Shown: positions 25,431 to 33,940 of the stretch, piece after piece
Layout of the letters: each line of letters begins with the position of its first letter
Numbering within the stretch: position 1 is the first letter of the stretch
Assembly: GCF_007595705.1 (NCBI RefSeq)
Contig: NZ_NISY01000014.1
Span: forward strand, 1-64,000
Direction of reading: 5' to 3'
Length of the DNA: 64,000 nt
From: Streptomyces sp. SAJ15
Lineage (GTDB): Bacteria > Actinomycetota > Actinomycetes > Streptomycetales > Streptomycetaceae
The notes under the pieces: model-generated
Databases searched by the model: none
Told to the model about the DNA's origin: nothing
The model's input: the letters and a program-made list of their open reading frames with translations, nothing else
Program-made: the position numbers and the translations under genes

Positions 25431-27317
25431 TCAGTCGTCCGTGTCGTCCATGTCGTCCATGTCGTCTGGGTCATCCGTGTCGTCCGTGTCCTCATCGTCC
25501 TCCCTGCCGTCCTTGTCCGTCCCCGACCCGGTCCGCTCGTTGGGGATCACGGCGGTGACGCCGTCCTCGGCGTTCTCCTCGGTCAGCGGATACGGGCCGG
25601 TCACCGGCTGACCGGGCAGCACATACCCCGGCGGAACGGCGGCCTCCTTGAGGTAGTAGCTGCCGAGCGGCAGCTCGGAGAAGGCGCAGTGCCCGTCCGC
25701 GTCCGTGGCGCAGGCGGGGCCGACACGGGTGTCGGCCGGGGAGCCGGTGGTCTGCGGCCCGGGGACGTCGTTGCTCTCCCGCCACAGCTCGAAGGCGGCC
25801 CCGTGGAGACGCCGACCGCTCACCGCGTCCTTCTTGACGACCCGGAGCGTGCCGGTCGGACCGGGGAGTTCCGGCGCGCGGGAGTTGCCCGCGGTGACGG
25901 CGACGCCCTGTTCGGCGTTGTCCTCGGTGAGGGTGAGCGGCCCGAAGACGGGGTCTTCGGGGAGGTCGTAGCCCTGCGGCGCGGCGATCTCGCGCCAGTA
26001 GTACGTGCCCGGCTCCACCGTGCGGGCGCAGCCGCCGTCCCGGCCGGTGGCGCAGACCTCGCCCACCAGGGTGTCGGAGGCGTCGTCCCCCGTCTGCAGG
26101 CCGGGCTCGTCGTCGGTCTCCCGCCACAGCTCGAACTCCGCCCCGGACAGCGGACTGCCGTCGACGGCGTCGGTCGTGACGATGCCGACCCGTCCGGTGA
26201 TCGGCTCCATGCCCCCGCAGTCGGGCAGGTCGCCGTTGAAGGGGTAGGCATGGAACCCCTGGCCCCCGGCGCCGGTCGCCGCGCTGGTGTGGGTGACCGA
26301 GCCGGTGGTGAAGAAGCGGCCGTTGACGCCGGTCAGTGAGACCGTCGTCTGGGAGCGCGGCTCGCCAATCAGGAAACCGCCCTGGAACTGGCCGGTGCCC
26401 CGCAGCTCCACGCGGGTGGCGTCGGGGAAGTTCCACAACAGCCGGTCGCGGTATCCGTTGAGCGGGTCGGCGGTGTCGTCGACGCCCCCGCTGTAGGTGT
26501 TGATCACCCGGTGGGAGCCGAGGACGTTGACCAGGACGGTGGCGTCCGAGGGGATGTCGGCGAACCGCACGCCCTGCTCTCGCCCACCCGGCCCGACCAG
26601 GTCGAAGTCGACGTTGAAGACCTGGAGCGAGGAGCTGCCGTCGCCGGTGAGGACCGTCGCCTCACCGGTGTTGACCGCGGTGCCGGTCGCCGTTCGCGGC
26701 CCGTCGCCGTCCCGCGCGTAGCACCGGCTGGCCTCGGTCAGCTGGTCACGGAGCGCGGCGTACGGGGCGATGGCGTTCGGGTCCCGCACGGCCGTGCCCG
26801 CGACGGTGCCGGTGGTGGTGCCCCCGGGCCGTACCACCCCGCCGTCCGCGAGCAGCCGCTGCCCGCCGGCCACCGTCACATCGCCGCCGGTGGAGAGGAA
26901 GTCCGAGCCCTCCGGGGGCGGGACCCGGGAGCCCACGTCCACCACACCGACGCGGTAGTCGGCGCTGTCGCCGGCCGCCTTGTTCAGATCGAAGTCGCCG
27001 AGCACCACGAGCTTCCCCTCGGCCCCGGCCGCCTGCCCACGGACGAGGAAGTCGCCGCCCGCGAAGACGTTGACGCCCCTGTCCCGGCCCACCAGGGGCC
27101 CGTCGCCCACCCCGGGGTACGGGTCGGGGCAGGTCCCCGGCACGCACGGGCCCAGCCCGCCCGGCAGCGGCGCCGCACTGACCACCACGGCGCTCTCCGG
27201 CGCGGCGCCCCCCGGCCCCAGCCCCAGTGCCAGCGCCGGCGCCGAGGCGGCGACGACGACACAACCGGCGATGGTGGCCCAGGGGCGGCCCCGCAGCCGA
27301 CCAAGGATCGCTCTCAT
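25431..27317 (-). CDS. Surface/secreted choice-of-anchor A protein with two SpaA/Cna-B-like domains
   Basis: 628 residues. Signal peptide at residues 1-31 (positively charged, then hydrophobic VVVAASAPALALG). Residues about 60-370 read as a choice-of-anchor A beta domain (NVFAGGDFLVRG, LVVLGDFDLNK, VLVNVLGSHRVIN, QGGFLIGEP). Two prealbumin-like SpaA/Cna-B repeats follow: each has the FELWRE segment, a Cys pair and GTYYWREIAAPQGY or GSYYLKEAAVPPGY. The C-terminus is an Asp/Thr-rich acidic tail with no LPXTG motif or membrane anchor, so it may be released or held by charge. GAGG eight bases before the ATG supports the start. Pilin-like or adhesin role is inferred from the domains. Confidence 0.85.
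   Translation of the reverse strand: MRAILGRLRGRPWATIAGCVVVAASAPALALGLGPGGAAPESAVVVSAAPLPGGLGPCVPGTCPDPYPGVGDGPLVGRDRGVNVFAGGDFLVRGQAAGAEGKLVVLGDFDLNKAAGDSADYRVGVVDVGSRVPPPEGSDFLSTGGDVTVAGGQRLLADGGVVRPGGTTTGTVAGTAVRDPNAIAPYAALRDQLTEASRCYARDGDGPRTATGTAVNTGEATVLTGDGSSSLQVFNVDFDLVGPGGREQGVRFADIPSDATVLVNVLGSHRVINTYSGGVDDTADPLNGYRDRLLWNFPDATRVELRGTGQFQGGFLIGEPRSQTTVSLTGVNGRFFTTGSVTHTSAATGAGGQGFHAYPFNGDLPDCGGMEPITGRVGIVTTDAVDGSPLSGAEFELWRETDDEPGLQTGDDASDTLVGEVCATGRDGGCARTVEPGTYYWREIAAPQGYDLPEDPVFGPLTLTEDNAEQGVAVTAGNSRAPELPGPTGTLRVVKKDAVSGRRLHGAAFELWRESNDVPGPQTTGSPADTRVGPACATDADGHCAFSELPLGSYYLKEAAVPPGYVLPGQPVTGPYPLTEENAEDGVTAVIPNERTGSGTDKDGREDDEDTDDTDDPDDMDDMDDTDD
25434..25500 (-). repeat. Acidic-tail microsatellite (GTCGTCCAT-like)
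   Basis: Repeated GTCGTC(C)GT/CAT words encode the terminal Asp-rich tail of the choice-of-anchor A protein. Slippage here would change tail length and charge. Confidence 0.8.
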
Positions 27318-27524
27318 AGCGTCGACCTCATCTGTTTTCGGCTTCTCAGCAGCCCAACGTTTGCTGACAGGCTGGGCACCGGCGGCGTACGGGCACGCCG
27401 CGACACTCCCGTCGACGGGTATTCAGATCACACAATCACTCGAACAACGCACCCGCTTGGCCGAGGGTCGGCGTGCGGAGGTCTGCTCTCCGGGCAGCCG
27501 AAGCCACCGTGAGAGCATGTTCGA

Positions 27525-27743
27525 ATGAATGAGGGTTCGGTCGGTGTGCGTCGGGCACGACTCGCCCCGCTCGCGGGGGCGCTGATGGTGGTGGGGCTGC
27601 TCGCCGGATGCGGCTCCGAGCGGGCCGCGGACGCGGCGAACGCCCCGAGTGGGAGCCCCGGGGCGCGCCTGCCCTCGGACCTCTCCGTCGCCACCCCCTC
27701 CGCCCCGCCCTCCTTCCCCACGACCGCCCCGTCGCGAAGGTAG
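27525..27743 (+). CDS. Small putative lipoprotein
   Basis: 72 residues. N-terminus has Arg residues, a hydrophobic stretch (LAPLAGALMVVG) and a lipobox LLAGC with Cys29, so the mature protein is about 44 residues, Ser/Pro/Ala-rich and likely unstructured. No domain recognised. Divergent from the adhesin-like gene; the gap of about 200 bases contains both promoters. The start is the ATG at 27525; there is no strong Shine-Dalgarno. Confidence 0.65.
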   Translation: MNEGSVGVRRARLAPLAGALMVVGLLAGCGSERAADAANAPSGSPGARLPSDLSVATPSAPPSFPTTAPSRR

Positions 27744-27873
27744 ATCCGGCGACAAGTTCCCGCCATGGCTTCGCCAAGAGCGGGTTGGCCGCGCGCGTGG
27801 CGGCGAACATGCCTTCGGAGCGATGTGCCGCCGGCGGCAGGCGCCGGTCATCCGGGGGACGGGGGACTTCGAC

Positions 27874-28128
27874 ATGCCCGTGACGACGACGCGTTGCCGA
27901 GCCGCTCACCACAAGGATCCGACGCCGTGCGAGGGCCCGGCGGACGTCGTCACCATCCTGGACAGCCGTGGTAGGGAGACCACCGCCTGTGTGCACCACG
28001 GGGCCCGGCTGCTCGCCAGCCTCGACGGTGGACGCGTCCACCCGCTCGCCGCGCTCTCCGACCACGCGCTGGAGGTGTGCAGCCGCGCGCGGACGCTCCC
28101 GCCGTACCCCTGGGAGATAGGGCTGTAG
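27874..28128 (+). CDS. Small Cys/His-containing protein of unknown function
   Basis: 84 residues with Cys at 8, 19, 39 and 69 and a C-V-H-H segment, suggesting a small metal-binding fold, e.g. CRAAHHKDPTPCEG and TTACVHHGARLLASL. I do not recognise the family by name, but codon bias is strong and the ending PPYPWEIGL looks conserved-type. The start MPVTTTRC is chosen because the frame upstream loses coding character; a weak GGGGGA lies upstream. Confidence 0.65.
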   Translation: MPVTTTRCRAAHHKDPTPCEGPADVVTILDSRGRETTACVHHGARLLASLDGGRVHPLAALSDHALEVCSRARTLPPYPWEIGL

Positions 28129-28340
28129 GACCCGCTCGGCGAGCCGGCCGGGCAACCGGAGCCGCGGAGTCGGCGCCGTACGGCGCGCGGGAACCACGCC
28201 GCCGGTGTGATCCCCGTCATGGCGACGGGCCTCCCGCGGGCCGCCGGCTCCCCGGCGACCAGGATCTTTTCCATCGGTGCAAGGACGCCTTGCACGCGCC
28301 GCACTGGAGCCCTCCACGGTGCCTGGCGAGGATGCGCGAC

Positions 28341-29486
28341 ATGGACTCCGACCAGGCGAAATCCCAGACGACCCGCCAAGCCGACGATCAGGCGCCGAAC
28401 GTCCGCACGAGCGACCGCACGAGCGACCGTGACGCGCTGGCCGTGGTCAGCCAGAGCGGCCCGACCCTCACCTTCTTCGACGCCCACACCTACCGGCGGC
28501 AGCAGACGCTGCGTCTGCCCGCCGAGCCGCACGAGGCGTGTTTCGACCCGGACCGGCGGCTGCTGTACGTCGTCAGCACCTATGTGTCCGGGTACTACCA
28601 CGACCACCGCGGTCGCGCCCGACAGCTGAGCGTCGTCGACCCCGACACCCGCCGACTGGTCGACGTCGTCGACCTCGGCCCGGACCACGCCCCGCACGGC
28701 CTGGCCCTGGACCGCGCGCGGAACCGGCTCTACGTCAGCGTCGAGGCCACCGACACCGAGCCGGGCGGCGTGGTGATCGTCGACACGCGCACCAGGCGCC
28801 GGATCGGCCGCATCCCGACCATGGCGCCCGGCCCGCACTGGTTCGCCGTCACCCCGGACGGCCGGCTCGGCTACGCCACCAACAAGGAGGCCCCGTACGT
28901 CTCCGTCGTCGACCTGGAGAACGACCGGTTCGCCGGCCGGGTCGAGGTTCCCGGCAGCGAGGGGCTGGACGTCTCACCCGACGGCCGCCATGTCTATGTC
29001 GCCGCGCCCAAGGGGGACTTCCGAGCCCACCTCGCCGGGGAGCCGGGGCCGCGGCCCGGACTGCGCGTCATCGAGACCGCCACCGGGCGCGTGGTACGGA
29101 CACTGCCCACCGAGGGAGTGGTCTTCCCCGTCCACACCACGGCCACCGGCGCGGTGCTCGCCGGCGAGCTGCGGATGGCCGAGGAGCCGGGCGGCGCACT
29201 GGGCGCCCAGACCGACGGGGTGCTGACCGTCTTCGCCCCCGACACCCTCGAACCGGTCGGCCAGGTGACGGTGGGACGCTTCCCGCTCACCATCACCTCC
29301 TCCCCGGACGGCGCGCTGGGCTTCGTGGCCAACGTCATGTCCAGCACCGTGACGGTCGTCGACCTCCACCGACTCCAGGTGGTCACCACGCTCGGCGTGG
29401 ACCGCGCCGGCGAGGCGGGGGCTCACGGGCTCGCCTACATCCCCGCGGCCCCCGCCGGGCCCAAGCCGCACCCTCCCGCGGCCTGA
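28341..29486 (+). CDS. YncE-like beta-propeller protein
   Basis: 381 residues. Repeated blade motifs (LAVVSQSGPTLTFFDAHT, RLLYVVSTYVSGYY, NRLYVSVEATD, LGYATNKEAPYVSVVDLEND, GRHVYVAAPKG, LGFVANVMSSTVTVVDLHRLQV) indicate a seven-bladed YVTN-type propeller. No signal peptide, so cytoplasmic, unlike many YncE proteins. Propellers of this type bind ligands or partners; the target is unknown. ATG at 28341 is preceded by GAGG at nine bases; another ATG three codons upstream is too close to that site. Confidence 0.82.
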   Translation: MDSDQAKSQTTRQADDQAPNVRTSDRTSDRDALAVVSQSGPTLTFFDAHTYRRQQTLRLPAEPHEACFDPDRRLLYVVSTYVSGYYHDHRGRARQLSVVDPDTRRLVDVVDLGPDHAPHGLALDRARNRLYVSVEATDTEPGGVVIVDTRTRRRIGRIPTMAPGPHWFAVTPDGRLGYATNKEAPYVSVVDLENDRFAGRVEVPGSEGLDVSPDGRHVYVAAPKGDFRAHLAGEPGPRPGLRVIETATGRVVRTLPTEGVVFPVHTTATGAVLAGELRMAEEPGGALGAQTDGVLTVFAPDTLEPVGQVTVGRFPLTITSSPDGALGFVANVMSSTVTVVDLHRLQVVTTLGVDRAGEAGAHGLAYIPAAPAGPKPHPPAA

Positions 29487-29559
29487 GCCCGGGCCTGGGA
29501 CCGCGGCCTGAGCCCCGGGGCCTGCGGCCGCGCTCCGCCCCTCCTGCCGCCCGGCCCCG

Positions 29560-31680
29560 TCAAGCGGCCGTGACCAGCAGCCGGGCGGGGGTGAGCAGCG
29601 GTCTTTCCGCCACCCCCGGGGAGGCGGCGCCAAGGCTCGGGTCCTCCTCGCGCGCCCCGCTGAGCAACAGGCTGAGCAACACCGTCGCGGCCTGCCCGCG
29701 CAGCGTCTCCGCGGCGCGCGGAAGCCGGGCGGCGTGCTCGGCGGGCAACGACAGCGCCACACAGGTGGCCGCCGGCCCGGTCCCGATCGGTACGGCGGCA
29801 CAGACCGTGCCGAGGGCGTACTCCTGGAGGTCCAACACGGGAGCGGCGGGCGGCCGGCTGTCCAGCGCCTGGAAGAGCCGCTGGTGGCTGGTGATCGTAC
29901 GGGAGGTGAGGCGGGCCGCCCGGTGTCGGGCGAGGTGGTCCATCCGGCCGTCGTAGTCCAACTGCGTGAGCAGGCACTTCCCCACCGCGCTGGCGTGCGC
30001 GGCGGCCCGGAAGTCGACCCACTCGTTGACCCTGGGCGTGCCCGGCCCGTCCGCGTACTGTGTCACGGCGACCTCGCCGTCGGCGTACCGGCTGACGTAC
30101 ACCGCCGCGCCCACCGTGTCCCGGAGCACGGCCAGCGTGTGCCGGAGCTGCCGATGCCCCGCGTCCGCCCCGCCCCCGGTGCCCAGCAGCCGCAGGGTCG
30201 GTCCCGGGAGGTAACCGGTGGCGATCCGCAGCGCGAAGCCCTCGCGCAGCAGCAGCTGTATGGCCCGAGCCAGCGCCTGTTCGGACAGCCCGGTCTCGTG
30301 GGCGATCTGAACGCCGCTCACCCCGCCCGAGTAGCGCCCGATGACCTCCAACACGCGCAGCGCCCGGTGCACGGGCTCCAGCACACCCGGCGCGGGGCGC
30401 CCGCGGGGCACCTGCTGCGCGGCGTGGGTGAGCGAGGGGGCGCGCAGCGGCAGCGGGGACCACCGCCCCGGAGGACCGGGCGGTGGGCTCGCATACCGAT
30501 CCGGGGGACCGCCCTCGCCGCCACGGTGCGGCGAGTGCGGCCGCGTCGTCGTCCGGGCCCGCCGCGCCAACAGAGCGGCGCAGCAGCGCAACTGGGCGAC
30601 GAACCGCGGCCCGGGCAGCACCACCTCGCCCAGGTCGGCGTCCTCCTCGACGGTCAGCCGCCCGACCGCCGCGGCCAGCGCCGGGCACAGGGCGTCGGCC
30701 CGGGCGCCGTGGCAGTGCGCCGACGCCCCCGCCTCCGACCGGCGCGGGCCGCCGACGGCCGCGAGGTCGTGGGAGGAGATCGGCGGCGAGGCCCAGACGG
30801 CCCCCGCGCGAAGGGGCTCCTCCCAAGCTCGGGGCTGCTCGGAGGGGCCGTCCGGACCGTGCCCGGCCAGGACGTCCTCGCCGGGCGCGGCCGCCGCAGC
30901 GGAGCGTGCGCCCCCGTCGTCCGCGTGGCGCGCGGGGCGTGAGATGTCGTCGGCCTCCGCGTCGTGCCCGGGGCGGCCCCGCTCGGCGCAGCCGGGGCCG
31001 ACCGGGCTCGCCGCGGGGCGGCGTGACGCCGGTGCGTCGGGTTCGGGACGGTCGCACGCCGGTTGACGTGGTGTCAGGCCGTCGGGTGCGGCCGGGGCGT
31101 CGTCGGGCCGGCCGGCGGCGTCGCGGTCCCGCCCCTGAGGAGCGGCCGCCTGCGCCTGCCAGTGGCGGGCCGCGCGGACCTCGGACCGCTTGAGGTGGAG
31201 CAGGTACATGAAGCGCGCCGCCGCCCGGGACCCCGCCCCGGCCGCGTACTGCCACCAGAACTGCGCGGCCTCCTCCCGACGCGCCAGCAACAACGCGCAG
31301 CCGAAGACCAGCGCACCCTCCGGACCCATCGCCCCCGCGAACCGGCCCGTGGCGGCCGCCATGGCGGAGGGGTCGCGCAACAGCCGCGACGCCGACGCGT
31401 CCAACGCCCGCGCGGCCCGCTCATGACCGGAGGTGTCCGACAGCAGCGGGTCCTCCGGCACGGCGGCCGCCCCACCGGACCGCGCCCCGCCGACGCGGCC
31501 CCGGGCGGCCGGGCGGGTACGACACACCGGCGGGGACGGCCGGTCGCGCACCACGCGGTAGGCGATACGGCGGCGCGCCGCGTACTCGTCGTAGTCGGCG
31601 AACTCCTCGGTCAGCACCAGGGCGTTGCGCAGCGCCTCGTCGATCCCCGTCGCGTCGAACCTCCGGGCCATCTCGCTCAC
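29560..31680 (-). CDS. Hybrid regulator: helical N-terminal domain plus IclR-type C-terminal domain
   Basis: 706 residues, much longer than IclR proteins (about 260). Residues 1-180 are helical and tetratricopeptide-like (FGCALLLARREEAAQFWWQYAAGAG, ARFMYLLHLKRSEVRAARHWQAQA), a type found beside Streptomyces sigma factors. About 180-430 is low-complexity Pro/Ala/Arg. About 435-500 is an IclR winged helix (ALRVLEVIGRYSGGVSGVQIAHETGLSEQALARAIQ), and 510-690 the IclR effector domain (AAVYVSRYADGEVAVTQYADG, ASAVGKCLLTQL). The GTG start overlaps the stop of the sigma factor gene (GTGA), so it may be its partner or anti-sigma-like modulator (inference). Confidence 0.8.
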   Translation of the reverse strand: MSEMARRFDATGIDEALRNALVLTEEFADYDEYAARRRIAYRVVRDRPSPPVCRTRPAARGRVGGARSGGAAAVPEDPLLSDTSGHERAARALDASASRLLRDPSAMAAATGRFAGAMGPEGALVFGCALLLARREEAAQFWWQYAAGAGSRAAARFMYLLHLKRSEVRAARHWQAQAAAPQGRDRDAAGRPDDAPAAPDGLTPRQPACDRPEPDAPASRRPAASPVGPGCAERGRPGHDAEADDISRPARHADDGGARSAAAAAPGEDVLAGHGPDGPSEQPRAWEEPLRAGAVWASPPISSHDLAAVGGPRRSEAGASAHCHGARADALCPALAAAVGRLTVEEDADLGEVVLPGPRFVAQLRCCAALLARRARTTTRPHSPHRGGEGGPPDRYASPPPGPPGRWSPLPLRAPSLTHAAQQVPRGRPAPGVLEPVHRALRVLEVIGRYSGGVSGVQIAHETGLSEQALARAIQLLLREGFALRIATGYLPGPTLRLLGTGGGADAGHRQLRHTLAVLRDTVGAAVYVSRYADGEVAVTQYADGPGTPRVNEWVDFRAAAHASAVGKCLLTQLDYDGRMDHLARHRAARLTSRTITSHQRLFQALDSRPPAAPVLDLQEYALGTVCAAVPIGTGPAATCVALSLPAEHAARLPRAAETLRGQAATVLLSLLLSGAREEDPSLGAASPGVAERPLLTPARLLVTAA

Positions 31681-32408
31681 TTCCCCATCTCCTCTGCGGT
31701 GGACTCTCCGGAGGGCTCACCGGGGGAATCACCGGGGGGCCAGGCGAACCCGAGCTCCCGGGCCAGCCGGCGCCGTGCGCCGCGCAGGTGCGAGCGCACG
31801 GTGGCGTAGGAGACGCCCATCATCTGGGCGGCCTTCTGCTGTGGATAGCCGAGCACGAACACGAGCACGATCACGTCGTAGTGGCGTTCGGGAAGTTTGG
31901 CGATGGCCGTGTAGAGGCCGAGGCGTGACTCCAGCAGCTCCAGACGGGTCCGACTCGACTCCCGCAGCGCCGCGAAGGCGGCCGTCTCCACCAGCGCGAC
32001 AGGCCGGTCCAGCGCCTCCAGCCGGCGTATGACGGCCTCCTTCAGCGCCGCCCACGCGTACGCCTCGGCGCTGGGCTGGCGCAGGACGTTGCCCCAGACC
32101 CGCAACAGATGGGTGAACACGTCCTCGACGGTCTGGGCGGCCCGCTCACGGCTGCCTAACTGCAGATACGCATAGCGCAGATACGCGCGATGGTGCTGGG
32201 AGTGGAAGGCCGCGTAGTCGACGGGGAGCGCCCCCGCCAGATCGTCACGCACCGCCTGCTCGGCCCAGGGGTCCTGCTGGTCCACCTGCCTCGGGTCCTT
32301 CCCGTCGTCGGCCGCCACCGCGCCCTCGGGCGGGCCTCCGCAGCGCGATTCCCGATCCAGGCGAGGCGGGGAGGACGCGGGGGCGCGGTGCTCTCCCTCC
32401 CCAGCCAA
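31677..32408 (-). CDS. RNA polymerase sigma factor (sigma-70 family, ECF-like) with TTA codon
   Basis: Up to 243 residues. Sigma region 2 is DYAAFHSQHHRAYLRYAYLQLGSRERAAQTVEDVFTHLLRVW, and region 4 is LPERHYDVIVLVFVLGYPQQKAAQMMGVSYATVRSHLRGARRRLARELG. It would direct polymerase to a specific promoter set. The Leu in YLQLGS (codon 84 here) is TTA, the rare leucine codon read by bldA tRNA, so expression is probably developmental. The left-most start is TTG with no Shine-Dalgarno; a GTG at 32318 preceded by GAGGG is at least as likely. Coupled to the IclR-type regulator downstream. Confidence 0.82.
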   Translation of the reverse strand: MAGEGEHRAPASSPPRLDRESRCGGPPEGAVAADDGKDPRQVDQQDPWAEQAVRDDLAGALPVDYAAFHSQHHRAYLRYAYLQLGSRERAAQTVEDVFTHLLRVWGNVLRQPSAEAYAWAALKEAVIRRLEALDRPVALVETAAFAALRESSRTRLELLESRLGLYTAIAKLPERHYDVIVLVFVLGYPQQKAAQMMGVSYATVRSHLRGARRRLARELGFAWPPGDSPGEPSGESTAEEMGK

Positions 32409-32832
32409 GCGAAGAGTGGGGTGGTCTGTGCACGGACCGGCATACAGGTCATCCGATCTGATGTCTCCGATTCACCGCGCGCCCCCCCTGGTGATATCGC
32501 GCGCCCCCCTGATGGCGCCGCGTACGGGGGCCTGTCCGCGGCGGGCGAGCCGCCCGAGGGCGTCCGGCTCCTCCCGGTGACCGACGCGGTGGGCGTCCGC
32601 CGTGCGGTGGAGGTCCACGAGAAGGCGTTCTGCGCCGGTCGGTGCGGACGTGGTGTGGGCGTGGTGCGGGAGGGGATATGGCGGCGGCAAATCGCCCATC
32701 GGTGGCTTGAATGTCCGTAGCACACCAAGAGTGGTGCTCCATATCGTGATGGTCGCAACGGGTGCTAATTGCTCGATTTGCAGCGACATAGCGACACACA
32801 ACGAAGCGTTCCATCCCCCATGATCAGGAGGA
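32409..32832. other. 424-base intergenic region
   Basis: Separates the sigma factor gene from the divergent secreted protein gene. The left half is GC-rich with frames lacking codon bias, so I call no gene. The last 110 bases are noticeably AT-richer and should hold the promoter of the secreted repeat protein. No clear -35/-10 pair is assigned. Confidence 0.6.
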
Positions 32833-33459
32833 ATGATGCGCAAGCGAATGTGGACGGCGCTATCGGCCGCCACCGGGGCGGTCGCCTTTTCCCTGACCGC
32901 CACTCCGGCCTCCGCGTCGACGGCGGAGCTTCCCAGCTTCAGAGTGGGAATTCAGCTCTCCGACGACCGCGGTAGAACGCAGTTCGGCACCGAACAGTTC
33001 ACCAGGTACGCGAAATTCGGAAACAGCGTCTCTCCGTGGGCCGGCGACGCCAACGGCTACGACCCCGATGCCGTGCTCATCGATCTGAACACCACCCCCG
33101 GCAGTCAGCTGGGCCGGACGGACTTCCGCATCGGCGCCCAGGCCATGGACGGAAACGGTCACTACGGACCCGTCCAGTACTCCCCCTGGGCCAGCGAGGG
33201 TGGCGGTGAATCGCCCGTCGCCACCGATGACAACGGATACGACCCCGACAAGTACCGGCTGTTCCTCGACAGCCGGGCCTGGCCGATATCCGCCCCGCTG
33301 CTCGACTTCCGCCTCTCCGTGACGGTGGTGGACGGACCCACCGCGGGTGTGGCCGCCGTGACCCCCTGGGCCAGTCAGGGCGGCGGTCGCAGCGAATTCG
33401 CGGTCGACGACAACAGCTATGACTTCGACGGCCTGAAGGTCGGCATCGAGGTGCAGTAA
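32833..33459 (+). CDS. Secreted protein of three tandem ~61-residue repeats
   Basis: 208 residues. Signal peptide 1-29 (KRMWTALSAATGAVAFSLTATPASAS). The mature part is three repeats starting at Phe36, Phe98 and Phe159. Each opens FR(V/I/L) and ends with a WA-x-xGG-x-S...DDNxYDxD segment (WAGDANGYDPD, WASEGGGESP..NGYDPD, WASQGGGRS..NSYDFD). The conserved Trp, Gly-Gly and Asp-rich loop suggest a calcium- or carbohydrate-binding beta unit; I do not recognise the family. AGGAGG is directly upstream; two adjacent ATGs compete for it (32833 and 32836). A strong hairpin follows. Confidence 0.85.
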   Translation: MMRKRMWTALSAATGAVAFSLTATPASASTAELPSFRVGIQLSDDRGRTQFGTEQFTRYAKFGNSVSPWAGDANGYDPDAVLIDLNTTPGSQLGRTDFRIGAQAMDGNGHYGPVQYSPWASEGGGESPVATDDNGYDPDKYRLFLDSRAWPISAPLLDFRLSVTVVDGPTAGVAAVTPWASQGGGRSEFAVDDNSYDFDGLKVGIEVQ

Positions 33460-33482
33460 TCCCACCCTCGGACCAGCGCGAC

Positions 33483-33519
33483 CTGGCCCGGATCGCAGCC
33501 CAGCCGCGATCCGGGCCAG
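33483..33519 (+). terminator. Strong hairpin after secreted repeat protein
   Basis: Perfect 14-base stem CTGGCCCGGATCGC with its complement and a 9-base loop, 23 bases after the stop codon. No T tract follows. Confidence 0.75.
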
Positions 33520-33695
33520 AGGTCTCCCCGAACGGGTTCCTCATCCACTCAGGTGGTCCCGCGGCCCTGCTTTCCCTTTAGGTCGTTCGAGTCAGGAAAG
33601 CGCGATGCGGGTGTCGGTCGATCGGCGCGCGGGTACCTTGCGCTCGCATCACCCCACCCCGAGACACCCGCCGAAACAGCTGGGAGCAATGGGCC

Positions 33696-33890
33696 ATGCG
33701 AGTCACGATCAATCACGAGGTCTGTATCGGCAGCGGCCTGTGCGCGCTGACCGCACCCACGGTCTTCACCCAGGACGACGACGGATACTCCGCCCTGGTC
33801 CCCGGCCACGAGGACAGCGCCGACGACCCCATGGTCCGCGAGGCGGTCCGGGCCTGCCCGGTCCAGGCGCTCTCCCTTTCCGGCGACTGA
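33696..33890 (+). CDS. 3Fe-4S ferredoxin (P450-type)
   Basis: 64 residues, typical length. Cys10, Cys16 and Cys54 in CIGSGLC and ACP form the three-cysteine pattern of [3Fe-4S] ferredoxins that feed electrons to actinomycete cytochromes P450. The fourth position is Gly/Ala rather than Cys, as expected. GGGAG lies nine bases before the ATG. No P450 gene is in the window, so the partner is elsewhere. Confidence 0.93.
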   Translation: MRVTINHEVCIGSGLCALTAPTVFTQDDDGYSALVPGHEDSADDPMVREAVRACPVQALSLSGD

Positions 33891-33928
33891 CGAGGTCTTC
33901 GGCTCCGCCCGCCGCCGAAGCCGACTGC

Positions 33929-33934
33929 TTGGAT
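33929..33934 (+). promoter_or_regulatory. Putative -10 of leaderless macrodomain gene
   Basis: TTGGAT lies six bases before the ATG at 33941, with no Shine-Dalgarno. Weaker match than the other leaderless sites. Confidence 0.3.
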
Positions 33935-33940
33935 GACCCC

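Noticed and set aside
32190..32720. A 176-residue plus-strand frame opposite the sigma factor
   Set aside because: Mostly antisense of the sigma gene; the remaining part lacks codon bias and a domain.
33605..33940. Upstream extension of the macrodomain frame
   Set aside because: Overlaps the ferredoxin gene in another frame; macrodomain similarity begins at MATIELIQGD.
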